From assembly GCA_964354345.1 (NCBI GenBank), contig CAYGZL010000099.1, positions 1 through 21,183 on the forward strand: a stretch of DNA of 21,183 nucleotides. The letters are read 5' to 3'. A program made the translations under genes and the position numbers. Under the pieces are notes generated by a model. The model ran no database searches. It saw nothing but the letters and a program-made list of their open reading frames with translations, and had not been told where the DNA came from. The stretch comes from CAYGZL01 sp964354345 (GTDB lineage Bacteria > Chloroflexota > Anaerolineae > Anaerolineales > UBA4823). Positions 13,444 to 21,183 of the stretch are shown piece by piece; positions within the stretch are counted from its first letter, which is position 1; every line of letters starts with the position of its first letter.

Positions 13444-14511
13444 ATGGATGTTGAACGCACCCAATCTGGTGATGGACCGGTGACCGTATCCATCGTGGGC
13501 GGCTCGGGATATACCGGCGGTGAGCTTCTGCGTCTGCTGCTCGATCATCCGCAGGTTGAGATCAAGCAGGTCACCTCGCGCCAGCACCTGGGCGAGTATG
13601 TCTACCAGGTGCATCCCAATCTGCGCAAGCGGGCCACATTGAAATTCGGCGATCCGGAGCAACTCGAGCCGGTGGATTTGCTTTTCCTGGCCTTACCCCA
13701 TGGTCAGGCACAGCACCAGATCGAGCGGTTGGCGGGATTGGCGCCGCGCATTGTTGACCTTTCGGCTGACTTCCGTCTGCGTGACCCACAGGTTTACCAG
13801 CGCTGGTATGGAGAAGCGCATGTTGCACCCCAGTGGCTGCCGCGCTTCGTCTACGGATTGCCAGAACTGCATCGTCAGGAGTTGAAAACTGCAGATTATG
13901 TGAGTGGAGTGGGTTGCAACGCCACGGCCAGCATCCTGGCGCTTTTACCGCTGATGAAGGCCGGTCTGCTGGATGAACAACGCCAGGTGATTCTGGAGAT
14001 CAAGGTAGGCTCTTCGGAGGGCGGGGTGGAGGGCAACCCGGGCTCGCACCACCCGGAGCGGAGTGGAGTGATCCGCACCTTTTCCCCCTTTGGCCATCGC
14101 CATACGGCTGAGGTGATCCAGGAGCTAGGCCTGTCGAATGTTTCTCTGACGATGACCGCGGTTGACCTGGTGCGCGGGGTCCTGGCCACTGCGCATGGCA
14201 TGGTCAAGCCAGGCGTGACGAACAAGGATTTATGGAAGGCTTACCGAGCCATGGCGGTCGAAAACCCGTTTATCCGGGTGGTCAAAGAGCAGCGTGGAAT
14301 TTACCGGGCGCCGGAGCCCAAAATCCTGGCTGGTTCGAACTATGCCGACCTGGGATTTGAGCTTGATGAAGCGAGCGGACATATCGTGGCCATGTGCGCG
14401 ATTGATAACTTGATGAAAGGCGCCTCGGGTACGGCAGTGCAATGTATGAACCTGATGTTGGGGTTTGACGAGACTCTCGGTCTTAAATTTCCGGGGCTGC
14501 ACCCGATTTAA
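13444..14511 (+). CDS. lysY: LysW-gamma-glutamyl-phosphate reductase (LysY/ArgC)
   Basis: 355 residues from ATG 13444 with GGAG 5 nt upstream; ATG 13417, overlapping the lysX stop, lacks a site. NADPH reduces the LysW-bound acyl phosphate to the semialdehyde. The Rossmann motif VSIVGGSGYTGGELLRLLL lies at the N-terminus. The catalytic cysteine is in VSGVGCNATASILALLPL, and further blocks are EIKVGSSEGGVEGN and PFGHRHTAEV with the family histidines. The LysY-type rather than acetyl-type ArgC is suggested by the GCNATAS motif and by its LysW neighbours. Confidence 0.94.
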   Translation: MDVERTQSGDGPVTVSIVGGSGYTGGELLRLLLDHPQVEIKQVTSRQHLGEYVYQVHPNLRKRATLKFGDPEQLEPVDLLFLALPHGQAQHQIERLAGLAPRIVDLSADFRLRDPQVYQRWYGEAHVAPQWLPRFVYGLPELHRQELKTADYVSGVGCNATASILALLPLMKAGLLDEQRQVILEIKVGSSEGGVEGNPGSHHPERSGVIRTFSPFGHRHTAEVIQELGLSNVSLTMTAVDLVRGVLATAHGMVKPGVTNKDLWKAYRAMAVENPFIRVVKEQRGIYRAPEPKILAGSNYADLGFELDEASGHIVAMCAIDNLMKGASGTAVQCMNLMLGFDETLGLKFPGLHPI

Positions 14512-14557
14512 AAATTAGAAATTGGTTTTTGAATATTGGAAGTTTGATGAGGTTTTA

Positions 14558-15364
14558 ATGATTATCGTTGTAAAACTGGGTGGAACGGGAGGGGTTGATT
14601 TCGCGGCCATCTGTCAGGATACAGCGGAGTTGCTGCGGCATGGGCAGCGCCTGGTGCTGGTGCACGGTGGCTCGGTCGAGGCGAACCAGCTTGGCGAGAG
14701 TCTGGGGCATCCCCCGCGCTTTATCACCTCGCCTTCTGGCTTCACCTCGCGCTACACAGACCGGCGCACGTTAGAAATTTTTACCATGGCAGTTAATGGC
14801 AAGGTGAACACAATGGTAGTCGAGCAGTTGCAGTCCCTGGGCGTCAACGCCCTCGGTCTCAGCGGTCTGGATGGGCGCTTGTTACAGGCCACGCGCAAGG
14901 AGGCAATCCAGAGCATCGAGAATGGCAAGCGCAAGATCATCCGCGATGACTATACCGGCAAGATTGAGGGTGTCAATGTGGGCTTGCTGAATATGCTTTT
15001 GGAAGCGGGTTACACGCCGGTGATTGCTCCGCTGGCAGCCGGTGAGCACGGAGAGGCGCTCAACGTGGATGCTGACCGGGCGGCGGCCATGCTGGCGGTT
15101 TCGCTGCAGGCCGAGGCGCTGTTGCTGCTTACCGCAGTGCCGGGGTTGATGCGCGTTTTTCCGGATGAAAGCACCTTGATCGCCAATCTGACCCAGGCGC
15201 GCCTGACTCAAGCGCTGGAATACGCCGAAGGGCGCATGAAAAAGAAAGTGCTGGGCGCACAGGAGGCATTGCAAGGTGGCGTCAGGCGTGTAGTAATCGC
15301 GGATGGGCGCGTGGAACGACCGATTTCAAACGCCCTGGCAGGTCAGGGGACAGTTATTGAATGA
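14558..15364 (+). CDS. lysZ: LysW-gamma-glutamate kinase (LysZ/ArgB)
   Basis: 268 residues from ATG 14558 with GAGG 5 nt upstream; the frame opens earlier at 14522 without a site. It phosphorylates the side-chain carboxylate of LysW-bound glutamate. It is an amino-acid-kinase fold: IIVVKLGGTGG, LVLVHGGSVEANQLGESLG, the LysZ-like TSPSGFTSRYTDRRTLEIFT, LGLSGLDG, ALNVDADRAAAMLA and LLTAVPGL, with the terminal GVRRVVIADG. The GGS in place of GGG and the SGF-x-SRYTD segment match LysZ from memory rather than acetylglutamate kinase. It lies 46 bp after lysY and 42 bp before lysK. Confidence 0.93.
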   Translation: MIIVVKLGGTGGVDFAAICQDTAELLRHGQRLVLVHGGSVEANQLGESLGHPPRFITSPSGFTSRYTDRRTLEIFTMAVNGKVNTMVVEQLQSLGVNALGLSGLDGRLLQATRKEAIQSIENGKRKIIRDDYTGKIEGVNVGLLNMLLEAGYTPVIAPLAAGEHGEALNVDADRAAAMLAVSLQAEALLLLTAVPGLMRVFPDESTLIANLTQARLTQALEYAEGRMKKKVLGAQEALQGGVRRVVIADGRVERPISNALAGQGTVIE

Positions 15365-15406
15365 ATGCCGGATGTCTGACGTTCTGAACGAGGTTAAGGA
15401 TATCCC

Positions 15407-16498
15407 ATGGAATTCGATTACGGCAGCTTAATCGACCTCGTGCAATACTATAGCCCGACCGGTCAGGAAGGCCCGGCGGTAAGCTGGCTGGTGGAGCGGA
15501 TGAAAGGTCTTGGCTACACTCAGGCTTTTATTGACCAGGCCGGCAACGCGGTGGGAGTGATGGGGGATGGTCCACAACAGATCGTGCTGCTGGGTCACAT
15601 CGATACCGTTGATGGTGAAATAGCTGTTCACGTTGAGGGGGATAGTATGTATGGACGTGGGGCAGTGGATGCAAAAGGTCCTCTGGCAGCTTTCACCGAT
15701 GCGGTGGCCAGGGTGGGACCCATAACAGGCTGGCAGTTAATCGTGATTGGGGCGGTAGACGAGGAGGGCGAGTCGAAGGGGGCGCGCTATGTCATCCGGC
15801 AGGCTGACAGTTTGCCCAACATACCATGCTACGCGCCGGCTTATGCGATTATCGGGGAGCCGAGTGGTTGGTCGCGCATCACCCTGGGTTACAAAGGCAG
15901 CGCCTGGGCGCGCCTGACGGTCCGCCGGGCACGGGCGCATACCGCCAGCCAGGGGGAAAGCGCCTGCGAGGCTGCGGTGGTCCTTTGGGATGCAGTGCGC
16001 GCCTGGGCAGAAAACTACAACGCAGGGCGCAGCCGGGTGATGGAGCAGGTTCTTCCGACCCTGAGAGGTATGCAATCGGGCCAGGACGATTTTCAAGAAT
16101 TGGCGACGCTCCAGGTGAGCGTACGTCTGCCGGGCGACTTCGGGCCGGAGCTCTGGTATCGCCAGCTCCAGGCGCTGGTGGGCGACGCTGTAATGGAACC
16201 AGTCGGATACCCGATACCGGCATACCAGGCTGAAAAAAATACCCCCCTGGTGCGCGCATTCCTGGTGGCAATTCGAGCGGCCGGTGGGACGCCAGGCTTC
16301 GTCTACAAGGCCGGTACGGCGGATTTGAATATCGTTGCCCCGGCCTGGGGTTGCCCGGCGCTGGCTTACGGACCTGGCGATTCGGCTTTGGACCATACGC
16401 CGGATGAGCGTATCTCGCTGGAGGAATACCGGAGAGCAGTGCTGGTGTTGGAGGGAGTGATCCGTAGCCTGGTCGAAAAGTCTTCCCCGGGCGGTTGA
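15407..16498 (+). CDS. lysK: LysW-ornithine/lysine hydrolase (M20 peptidase, LysK/ArgE)
   Basis: 363 residues. It frees ornithine (or lysine) from LysW, regenerating the carrier. M20 metallopeptidase motifs: first metal histidine in LLGHIDTVDG, bridging aspartate in GRGAVDAKGPLAAF, glutamates in AVDEEGESKGA, IIGEPSG, and the late histidine in SALDHTPDERI. The middle part is the M20 dimerisation lid. ATG 15407 is chosen because the next upstream sequence (GAGG then AAGGAT) gives a ribosome site. It is the last gene of the arginine operon in the window; the aminotransferase (LysJ/ArgD) expected before it in the pathway is absent. Confidence 0.93.
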   Translation: MEFDYGSLIDLVQYYSPTGQEGPAVSWLVERMKGLGYTQAFIDQAGNAVGVMGDGPQQIVLLGHIDTVDGEIAVHVEGDSMYGRGAVDAKGPLAAFTDAVARVGPITGWQLIVIGAVDEEGESKGARYVIRQADSLPNIPCYAPAYAIIGEPSGWSRITLGYKGSAWARLTVRRARAHTASQGESACEAAVVLWDAVRAWAENYNAGRSRVMEQVLPTLRGMQSGQDDFQELATLQVSVRLPGDFGPELWYRQLQALVGDAVMEPVGYPIPAYQAEKNTPLVRAFLVAIRAAGGTPGFVYKAGTADLNIVAPAWGCPALAYGPGDSALDHTPDERISLEEYRRAVLVLEGVIRSLVEKSSPGG

Positions 16499-16529
16499 AG
16501 GAAGGATCATGAGGTTTAGCCATCACGGC

Positions 16530-16558
16530 TTGACATGGGGGGTTTTCAATTGTAGGAT
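16530..16558 (+). promoter_or_regulatory. Candidate promoter of the cellobiose phosphorylase gene
   Basis: Perfect -35 TTGACA (16530-16535), a 17-nt spacer and TAGGAT (16553-16558), giving a start near 16565 and a 50-nt leader. It separates this gene from the arginine operon. Confidence 0.6.
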
Positions 16559-16615
16559 ATAACGAAAGAGAAATTCATAAAAGTCAATCTCCAGCAAGAA
16601 CAAAGTTGAGGAGCT

Positions 16616-19120
16616 ATGCCCTACGGATATTTCGATGATGAACACCGCGAATATGTCATTACGCGGCCGGATACCCCCTTGCCCTGGATCAACTACCTGG
16701 GCAGCCAGGATTACTTCGGCCTGATCTCCAACACAGCCGGGGGATATTCATTTTACCGGGATGCGCGCTTGCGCCGGCTGACCCGTTATCGTTACAACAA
16801 TGTACCCTTTGATATGGGCGGGCGCTATCTATATATCCGTGACCGAGGGGTTGCGTTCAGGGATCGGGCAGGCAGCCTGGCAGGTCGTCCGTATGATTCG
16901 TATTGGTCTCCAACCTGGCAGCCAACCCAGACGACCCTGGATTCCTACATTTGCCGGCATGGCATGGGGTATACGCAAATTGCCGCGCAGTATGCTGGTA
17001 TCGCCGCCGAGGTGCGCTACTTCGTCCCGTTAGACGAAAACCTGGAAATCTGGCGACTCAGCCTGAGTAACCAGCGCGAACTACCAGCGAATCTGTCAAT
17101 CTTTTCCAGTGTTGAGTTTTGCCTGTGGGACGCCTGGGATGACGCCACCAACTTCCAACGCAATTTCAATACCGGGCAGGTAGAGGTGGTAGAGGGCGTG
17201 ATCTACCACAAGACTGAGTATCGTGAGCGCCGTGACCATTTTGCCTACTTTGCCTGTTCAGAGCCGCTGGCAGGCTTTGACACACAGCGGGAGGCCTTCC
17301 TGGGAGCTTACCGCGGTTGGGATCGACCATTGGTCGTGGAGCGTGGCCAATGCACGAATTCAATTGCCCATGGTTGGTCGCCTGTCGGCGTTCACCAGGT
17401 GAACCTGTTGCTCCAGCCGGGGGAGACGCGCCAGGTGATCTACCTGCTGGGCTATTTCGAAAATCCGCGGGATGCTAAATTCGATCCACCGGACTCGCTG
17501 ACCCTCAACAAGCAATTCGTCTTGCCGGTCATCACCCGCTACCTGGATCCAGAAATTGTCGCTGCGGCAGACCAGGCTCTGCGCGACTACTGGGATGAGC
17601 AGCTTACCGTCTTGCAGGTGGAGACGCCGGACCATCATACCAACCGCATGGTGAATATCTGGAACGCTTACCAGAATATGATCACTTTCAATCTATCGCG
17701 CTCAGCCTCGTTCTACGAATCGGGGATCGGGCGTGGGTTGGGTTTCCGTGACTCGAGCCAGGATTTACTCGGCTTTGTGCACATGGCGCCCCAGCGCGCC
17801 CGGCAACGTGTGTTAGATTTGGCTGCCACTCAACTCCCCAACGGCGGTGCGTACCACCAGTACCAACCATTGACCAAGCGCGGCAACAACGATGTCGGCA
17901 GCAACTTCAACGACGACCCGCATTGGTTAACCCTGGCGACCGCGGCATATATTAAAGAGACGGGTGATTGGAGCATCCTGGACGCACAGGCACCCTACGA
18001 TAACCAGACTGGCAGTGAAGCGCCGCTCTACGATCATTTGCTGCGTGGATTGCGGTACACGCTGGAGCGCCTCGGCCCGCATGGCTTACCCCTGATCGGA
18101 CGCGCCGACTGGAACGACTGCCTGAACCTGAACTGTTTCTCGGATACACCTGGTCAATCCTTCCAAACCACCACCAACAAAGACGGTAAGGTGGCCGAAT
18201 CAGTCTTCATCGCCGGTCTGTTCATCCTGGCTGTGCAGGAGTTGACTGAAATTGCCCGCCGGACGGGACGATTGGTCGAATTAGCGCCCTATCAGGAGGC
18301 TGCGAAAAAGGTAGAAACTGCCATCTGGGAAGCGGGTTGGGACGGCGCCTGGTTCCGGCGCGCCTATGACGATTTCGGTCGCCCGATCGGCTCGCAGGAA
18401 TGCGCCGAGGGCCAGATTTTCATCGAACCACAGGGAATCTGCATTCTGGCGGGTCTTGGTTTGGAAGATGGACGGGCGCAGCAGGCTCTCGATTCAGTCT
18501 GGCAGCGCCTGGCGACGCAGCACGGCATCGTCTTGCAACAGCCAGCCTACAGCCGTTATTATCTCCACCTGGGCGAAATCTCTTCCTATCCGCCTGGATA
18601 TAAAGAAAACGCGGGTGTCTTCTGCCACACCAACCCGTGGATCATGATCGCTGAAACCAGGATCGGGCGCGGCGACCAGGCGCATGATTATTACCTGCGC
18701 ATCAATCCCTCGGCGCGAGAACCGATCTCCGACCTGCACCGCTGTGAGCCGTACGTCTACGCCCAGATGATCGCCGGGCGTGATGCTCCCACGTATGGCG
18801 AAGCCAAGAACTCCTGGCTGTCCGGCACGGCGGCCTGGAACTACGTGGCGATCACGCAGTGGATTTTAGGCATCCGGGCAGACTATGAAGGTTTACGCAT
18901 TGCCCCCGTTATCCCGGCCAGTTGGGGTGGTTTCCGGGCGCGCCGGCGCTTCCAGGGCAAGCTTTACCTCATCGAGGTGGAGCGTGCTGGACCAGGAAAC
19001 ACGATTTCTTTGACAGTAAATGGCCTGCCATACAAGAATCCCGAGTCACAGGAGAGCAATGTCATCCCGCCCTCAGCCAGCATGGCGGATATCCTGCACA
19101 TCAAAGTAATTTTGAGCTAA
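16616..19120 (+). CDS. cbp: Cellobiose phosphorylase (GH94)
   Basis: 834 residues, the normal length. It splits cellobiose with phosphate to glucose-1-phosphate and glucose in the cytoplasm (no signal peptide). Similarity to clostridial cellobiose phosphorylases recalled from memory runs the whole length: YVITRPDTPLPWINYLG, ISNTAGGYSFYRDARLRRLT, FESGIGRGLGFRDSSQDLLG in near-identical form, AYHQYQPLTKRGNNDVGSNF, and RADWNDCLNLNCFSDTPGQS near residue 496, which holds the catalytic aspartate. Later blocks are YPPGYKENAGVFCHTNPW and AKNSWLSGTAAWNYVAITQW. The ribosome site GAGGAG is just before ATG 16616. It implies use of imported cello-oligosaccharides, though no transporter is in view. Confidence 0.94.
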   Translation: MPYGYFDDEHREYVITRPDTPLPWINYLGSQDYFGLISNTAGGYSFYRDARLRRLTRYRYNNVPFDMGGRYLYIRDRGVAFRDRAGSLAGRPYDSYWSPTWQPTQTTLDSYICRHGMGYTQIAAQYAGIAAEVRYFVPLDENLEIWRLSLSNQRELPANLSIFSSVEFCLWDAWDDATNFQRNFNTGQVEVVEGVIYHKTEYRERRDHFAYFACSEPLAGFDTQREAFLGAYRGWDRPLVVERGQCTNSIAHGWSPVGVHQVNLLLQPGETRQVIYLLGYFENPRDAKFDPPDSLTLNKQFVLPVITRYLDPEIVAAADQALRDYWDEQLTVLQVETPDHHTNRMVNIWNAYQNMITFNLSRSASFYESGIGRGLGFRDSSQDLLGFVHMAPQRARQRVLDLAATQLPNGGAYHQYQPLTKRGNNDVGSNFNDDPHWLTLATAAYIKETGDWSILDAQAPYDNQTGSEAPLYDHLLRGLRYTLERLGPHGLPLIGRADWNDCLNLNCFSDTPGQSFQTTTNKDGKVAESVFIAGLFILAVQELTEIARRTGRLVELAPYQEAAKKVETAIWEAGWDGAWFRRAYDDFGRPIGSQECAEGQIFIEPQGICILAGLGLEDGRAQQALDSVWQRLATQHGIVLQQPAYSRYYLHLGEISSYPPGYKENAGVFCHTNPWIMIAETRIGRGDQAHDYYLRINPSAREPISDLHRCEPYVYAQMIAGRDAPTYGEAKNSWLSGTAAWNYVAITQWILGIRADYEGLRIAPVIPASWGGFRARRRFQGKLYLIEVERAGPGNTISLTVNGLPYKNPESQESNVIPPSASMADILHIKVILS

Positions 19121-19188
19121 CTTGCTAATGGGGGTAATTACCTTCAAACCTTCAACCTGTAACCTTCTAACCCTCCAAGGAGTCAACC

Positions 19189-20229
19189 ATGGAATCATTA
19201 AAAATCGGCGTCATTGGCCTGGGCATGGGCCGCCACCACATCGCTGGCTACCAGGGTCACCCCGCGGCCCAGGTGGTCGCCCTGGCCGATCCAGACGAGG
19301 CACGCCTGCAGGAGATCGGAGAGAAATACCACGTTGACCAGCGCTATACTTCTGGGGAAGAGCTGCTGGAAAAAGAGCAACTGGACGTGGTCAGTATCGC
19401 CACGCCCAATAAATACCATCATCAATTAACCCTGGCGGCCTTCGCCGCCGGCTGCCATGTGTTGTGCGAGAAGCCGATGGCGATGAACGCCGCAGAAGGT
19501 CGAGATATGATCGCAGCCGCTGAAGCTGCAGGTAAGCGCCTGATGATCAACTACTCCTACCGCTTCACGGAGCAAAGCATGGCCTTGAAGCAGCAGGTTG
19601 AGGCCGGCGCGATCGGTGAGATCTACTTTGGACGGACGGTCTGGCATCGCCGGCGCGGTTTGCCAGGTATGGGCGGATGGTTCGGACAGAAAGCACTCTC
19701 GGGGGGCGGGCCGTTGATTGATCTGGGCGTCCACCGGCTCGACCTGGCGTTGTGGCTGATGGGTTACCCAAAGCCAACCTGGGTGATGGGCAGCACGTAT
19801 AACCATCTCGCCTCGGCGTTGGCCAAGCAGCGCAATGCGAAGTTTGATGTCGAGGACCTGGCAGCCGGTTTAATCAAGTTCATTAATGGCGCCACGCTGG
19901 TCCTGGAGGCTTCCTGGGCGGCCAACATCAAGGAAAGCGAGTTCATGGAGACGCGCCTGTACGGTACTTTGGGCGGTCTGGTGCAGCGCAACGTGGACGA
20001 GACATATAAGTTCGAGGCCGAGCTGTTCGTAGAGCGCAACGGCGCGCATTTCGACATGAAGCTGCACCCGCCGCTGGCGCCAGTGCCCACGCCGATGTAC
20101 CACTTTGTGGAGAGCATCCTGAAAGGCACACCGCACATCGCCACAGGCGCAGAAGGTCTGCGGGTGATGGAAATCCTGGATGCGCTATACCAGAGCGCCA
20201 GCCAGGACAGACCGATCCAGGTTACTTGA
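19189..20229 (+). CDS. Gfo/Idh/MocA-family oxidoreductase
   Basis: 346 residues. NAD(P)-dependent oxidoreductase acting on sugars or related polyols. The N-terminal Rossmann part has IGVIGLGMGRHHIAGY, VVALADPDEARL, DVVSIATPNKYHHQL and the catalytic CEKPMAMNAAEG with its lysine. The C-terminal part has RFTEQSMALKQQVEAGAIGE, GGWFGQKALSGGGPLIDLGV and HRLDLALWLMG, with the usual aspartate-histidine pair in the DLGVH segment. An AAGGAG ribosome site lies 6 nt before the ATG. It follows the phosphorylase gene by 68 bp and may be co-transcribed. The substrate is not predictable. Its stop overlaps the end of the opposing radical SAM gene by 8 bp. Confidence 0.92.
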   Translation: MESLKIGVIGLGMGRHHIAGYQGHPAAQVVALADPDEARLQEIGEKYHVDQRYTSGEELLEKEQLDVVSIATPNKYHHQLTLAAFAAGCHVLCEKPMAMNAAEGRDMIAAAEAAGKRLMINYSYRFTEQSMALKQQVEAGAIGEIYFGRTVWHRRRGLPGMGGWFGQKALSGGGPLIDLGVHRLDLALWLMGYPKPTWVMGSTYNHLASALAKQRNAKFDVEDLAAGLIKFINGATLVLEASWAANIKESEFMETRLYGTLGGLVQRNVDETYKFEAELFVERNGAHFDMKLHPPLAPVPTPMYHFVESILKGTPHIATGAEGLRVMEILDALYQSASQDRPIQVT

Positions 20230-21183
20230 AGTATCCCCTGGAAATCATTTTATACCGCAGGCTGAAACCGGCTGGGTGAAGCTGCTCCTGCTCCGAGGGA
20301 TATAAATGAACCTCCTCAGGATAGATGCCAACCTGCTGCGGGGGTTGAATTGCTTCCAGCCGCTGGAGGATGGTTTCCTTCCCTTCGGATAGATCGCCCA
20401 GCAACACCGGCGGCGCACACATCATGTCTACATACACTTTGCGGTTGCGTTGGATCAGCAGTACCAGACATTCGAATGATTGCTGCGGCGGCCAACAGCG
20501 CGGCTCGAAAGGATGTTTAAATTCGTCTGAATCGGGCAATTGGCGCCATTTTTCTAACCAGGTAGAAGCCGTCAAGGCTTCAGGATTTGACAGCGAATTA
20601 CGCCGGGGGTCTATCGGCAGTTGGTGGAGCTGCCGATCCAGGATTTCCTGCAGAGTCGGTCGATAACGCTCGTATCGCCATAGTCGTCGGCTGACGCGAT
20701 GGAATGGAATCCCAATCGACCCAGGATCTTCTCCACAGACCTGGCGAGCAAACTCCACCAGGGGAGGAATGTCTTCCAGCCCTTTACGGTCGACATAGAT
20801 CTGCCAGGTGACGCGAAATCCTTCTGCTTTGGCTCGCTGGGAAGCCAGGAGAATGTCATCGAAGGCGCCCTCTCGACAGACGAACCAGTCGTGGTGCTCG
20901 CGTAGACCGTGCAAGGTCAGGGACAACGTGTGCATCCCCATCTCGCGCATGCGCGCCAGCAGGTTGAGATAATCGCTTCGCCTGGCCAGCCCGTAGCCGT
21001 TGGTGACCAGATAACCGCCGTGATCCAGTGCAATCCGAGGGTCGTAGATCTCGGGGAAGTTGGGGTGGGCGGTCGGTTCGTGGCAGTAAGGTATGAGCTG
21101 TCCCCATTCTTCGCTTAGCTGAAGTAATTCATCTAAAGAGAAAAACCTTTTAAAGGGGGGATGACCGTCGCGGGCGCAATGAC
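20222..21183 (-). CDS. Radical SAM protein, 5' part beyond the window
   Basis: Open frame from the window edge (21181 in phase) to TAA at 20224-20222, 320 codons seen. The first residues HCARDG look like the last cysteine of the CxxxCxxC iron-sulfur motif with a charged residue after it, as in CNxxCxHC-type radical SAM enzymes; the other two cysteines would lie outside the window. Then come LLQLSEEWGQLIPYCHEPT, HPNFPEIYDPRIALDHGGYL, LVTNGYG and MGMHTLSLTLHG, matching the usual strand order of the barrel. The C-terminal region (FEPRCWPPQQS, CLVLLIQRNRKVYVDMMCAP) may hold extra cysteine ligands. Function is unknown. Confidence 0.75.
   Translation of the reverse strand, partial: HCARDGHPPFKRFFSLDELLQLSEEWGQLIPYCHEPTAHPNFPEIYDPRIALDHGGYLVTNGYGLARRSDYLNLLARMREMGMHTLSLTLHGLREHHDWFVCREGAFDDILLASQRAKAEGFRVTWQIYVDRKGLEDIPPLVEFARQVCGEDPGSIGIPFHRVSRRLWRYERYRPTLQEILDRQLHQLPIDPRRNSLSNPEALTASTWLEKWRQLPDSDEFKHPFEPRCWPPQQSFECLVLLIQRNRKVYVDMMCAPPVLLGDLSEGKETILQRLEAIQPPQQVGIYPEEVHLYPSEQEQLHPAGFSLRYKMISRGYFK

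Overview
The window looks like a chromosomal segment of a Chloroflexota bacterium, probably Anaerolineae-like. This is inferred from gene content and protein similarity recalled from memory, not from a marker gene. The pointers are a LysW-type arginine operon joined to argG and argH, a small NHLP/Os1348-type peptide gene beside a Crp/Fnr regulator, secreted proteins with GYAWGENIGWI repeats, and a GxxExxY gene set in repeat arrays. No rRNA, tRNA or CRISPR array was found.

Left end (1-3031, minus strand): a Crp/Fnr-family regulator is followed by a tightly packed unit. It holds an NHLP-like peptide, a small secreted protein broken by one missing base, a 264-residue exported protein, and, overlapping it by ATGA, a large exported repeat protein that runs off the window. 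Two 16-bp Crp-like palindromes 22 bp apart lie between the regulator and this unit. They sit where a class II Crp-activated promoter would have them.

Decayed and repetitive middle (3159-7062): a leucine-carboxyl-methyltransferase-like gene is cut at its 5' side by a degenerate IS1182-type element (3897-5762) with recognisable terminal inverted repeats. Next to the element are two arrays of the same repeat in opposite orientation (5772-6107 and 6686-7062). They flank a GxxExxY protein gene with a PD-(D/E)xK-like nuclease motif. This array-gene-array unit is the least explained structure in the window and the best candidate for an undescribed system.

Sugar genes (7064-9327, minus strand): an enolase-superfamily dehydratase of the galactonate dehydratase type lies behind a fused cytidylyltransferase-like/GHMP-kinase-like protein.

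Arginine operon (9344-16498, plus strand): the order is argG, argH, lysW, lysX/argX, lysY/argC, lysZ/argB, lysK/argE. LysW is the carrier protein that masks the glutamate amino group. LysX attaches glutamate, LysZ phosphorylates it, LysY reduces it, an aminotransferase not present here would make LysW-ornithine, and LysK releases ornithine. ArgF (also absent) would then make citrulline, and ArgG and ArgH make arginine. Upstream of argG are a promoter, an arginine-rich 22-codon leader frame and a clear intrinsic terminator, which together suggest ribosome-mediated attenuation.

Right end (16530-21183): a cellobiose phosphorylase with its own promoter is followed by a Gfo/Idh/MocA oxidoreductase. 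A radical SAM protein gene, truncated by the window edge, converges on the oxidoreductase and overlaps it by 8 bp.
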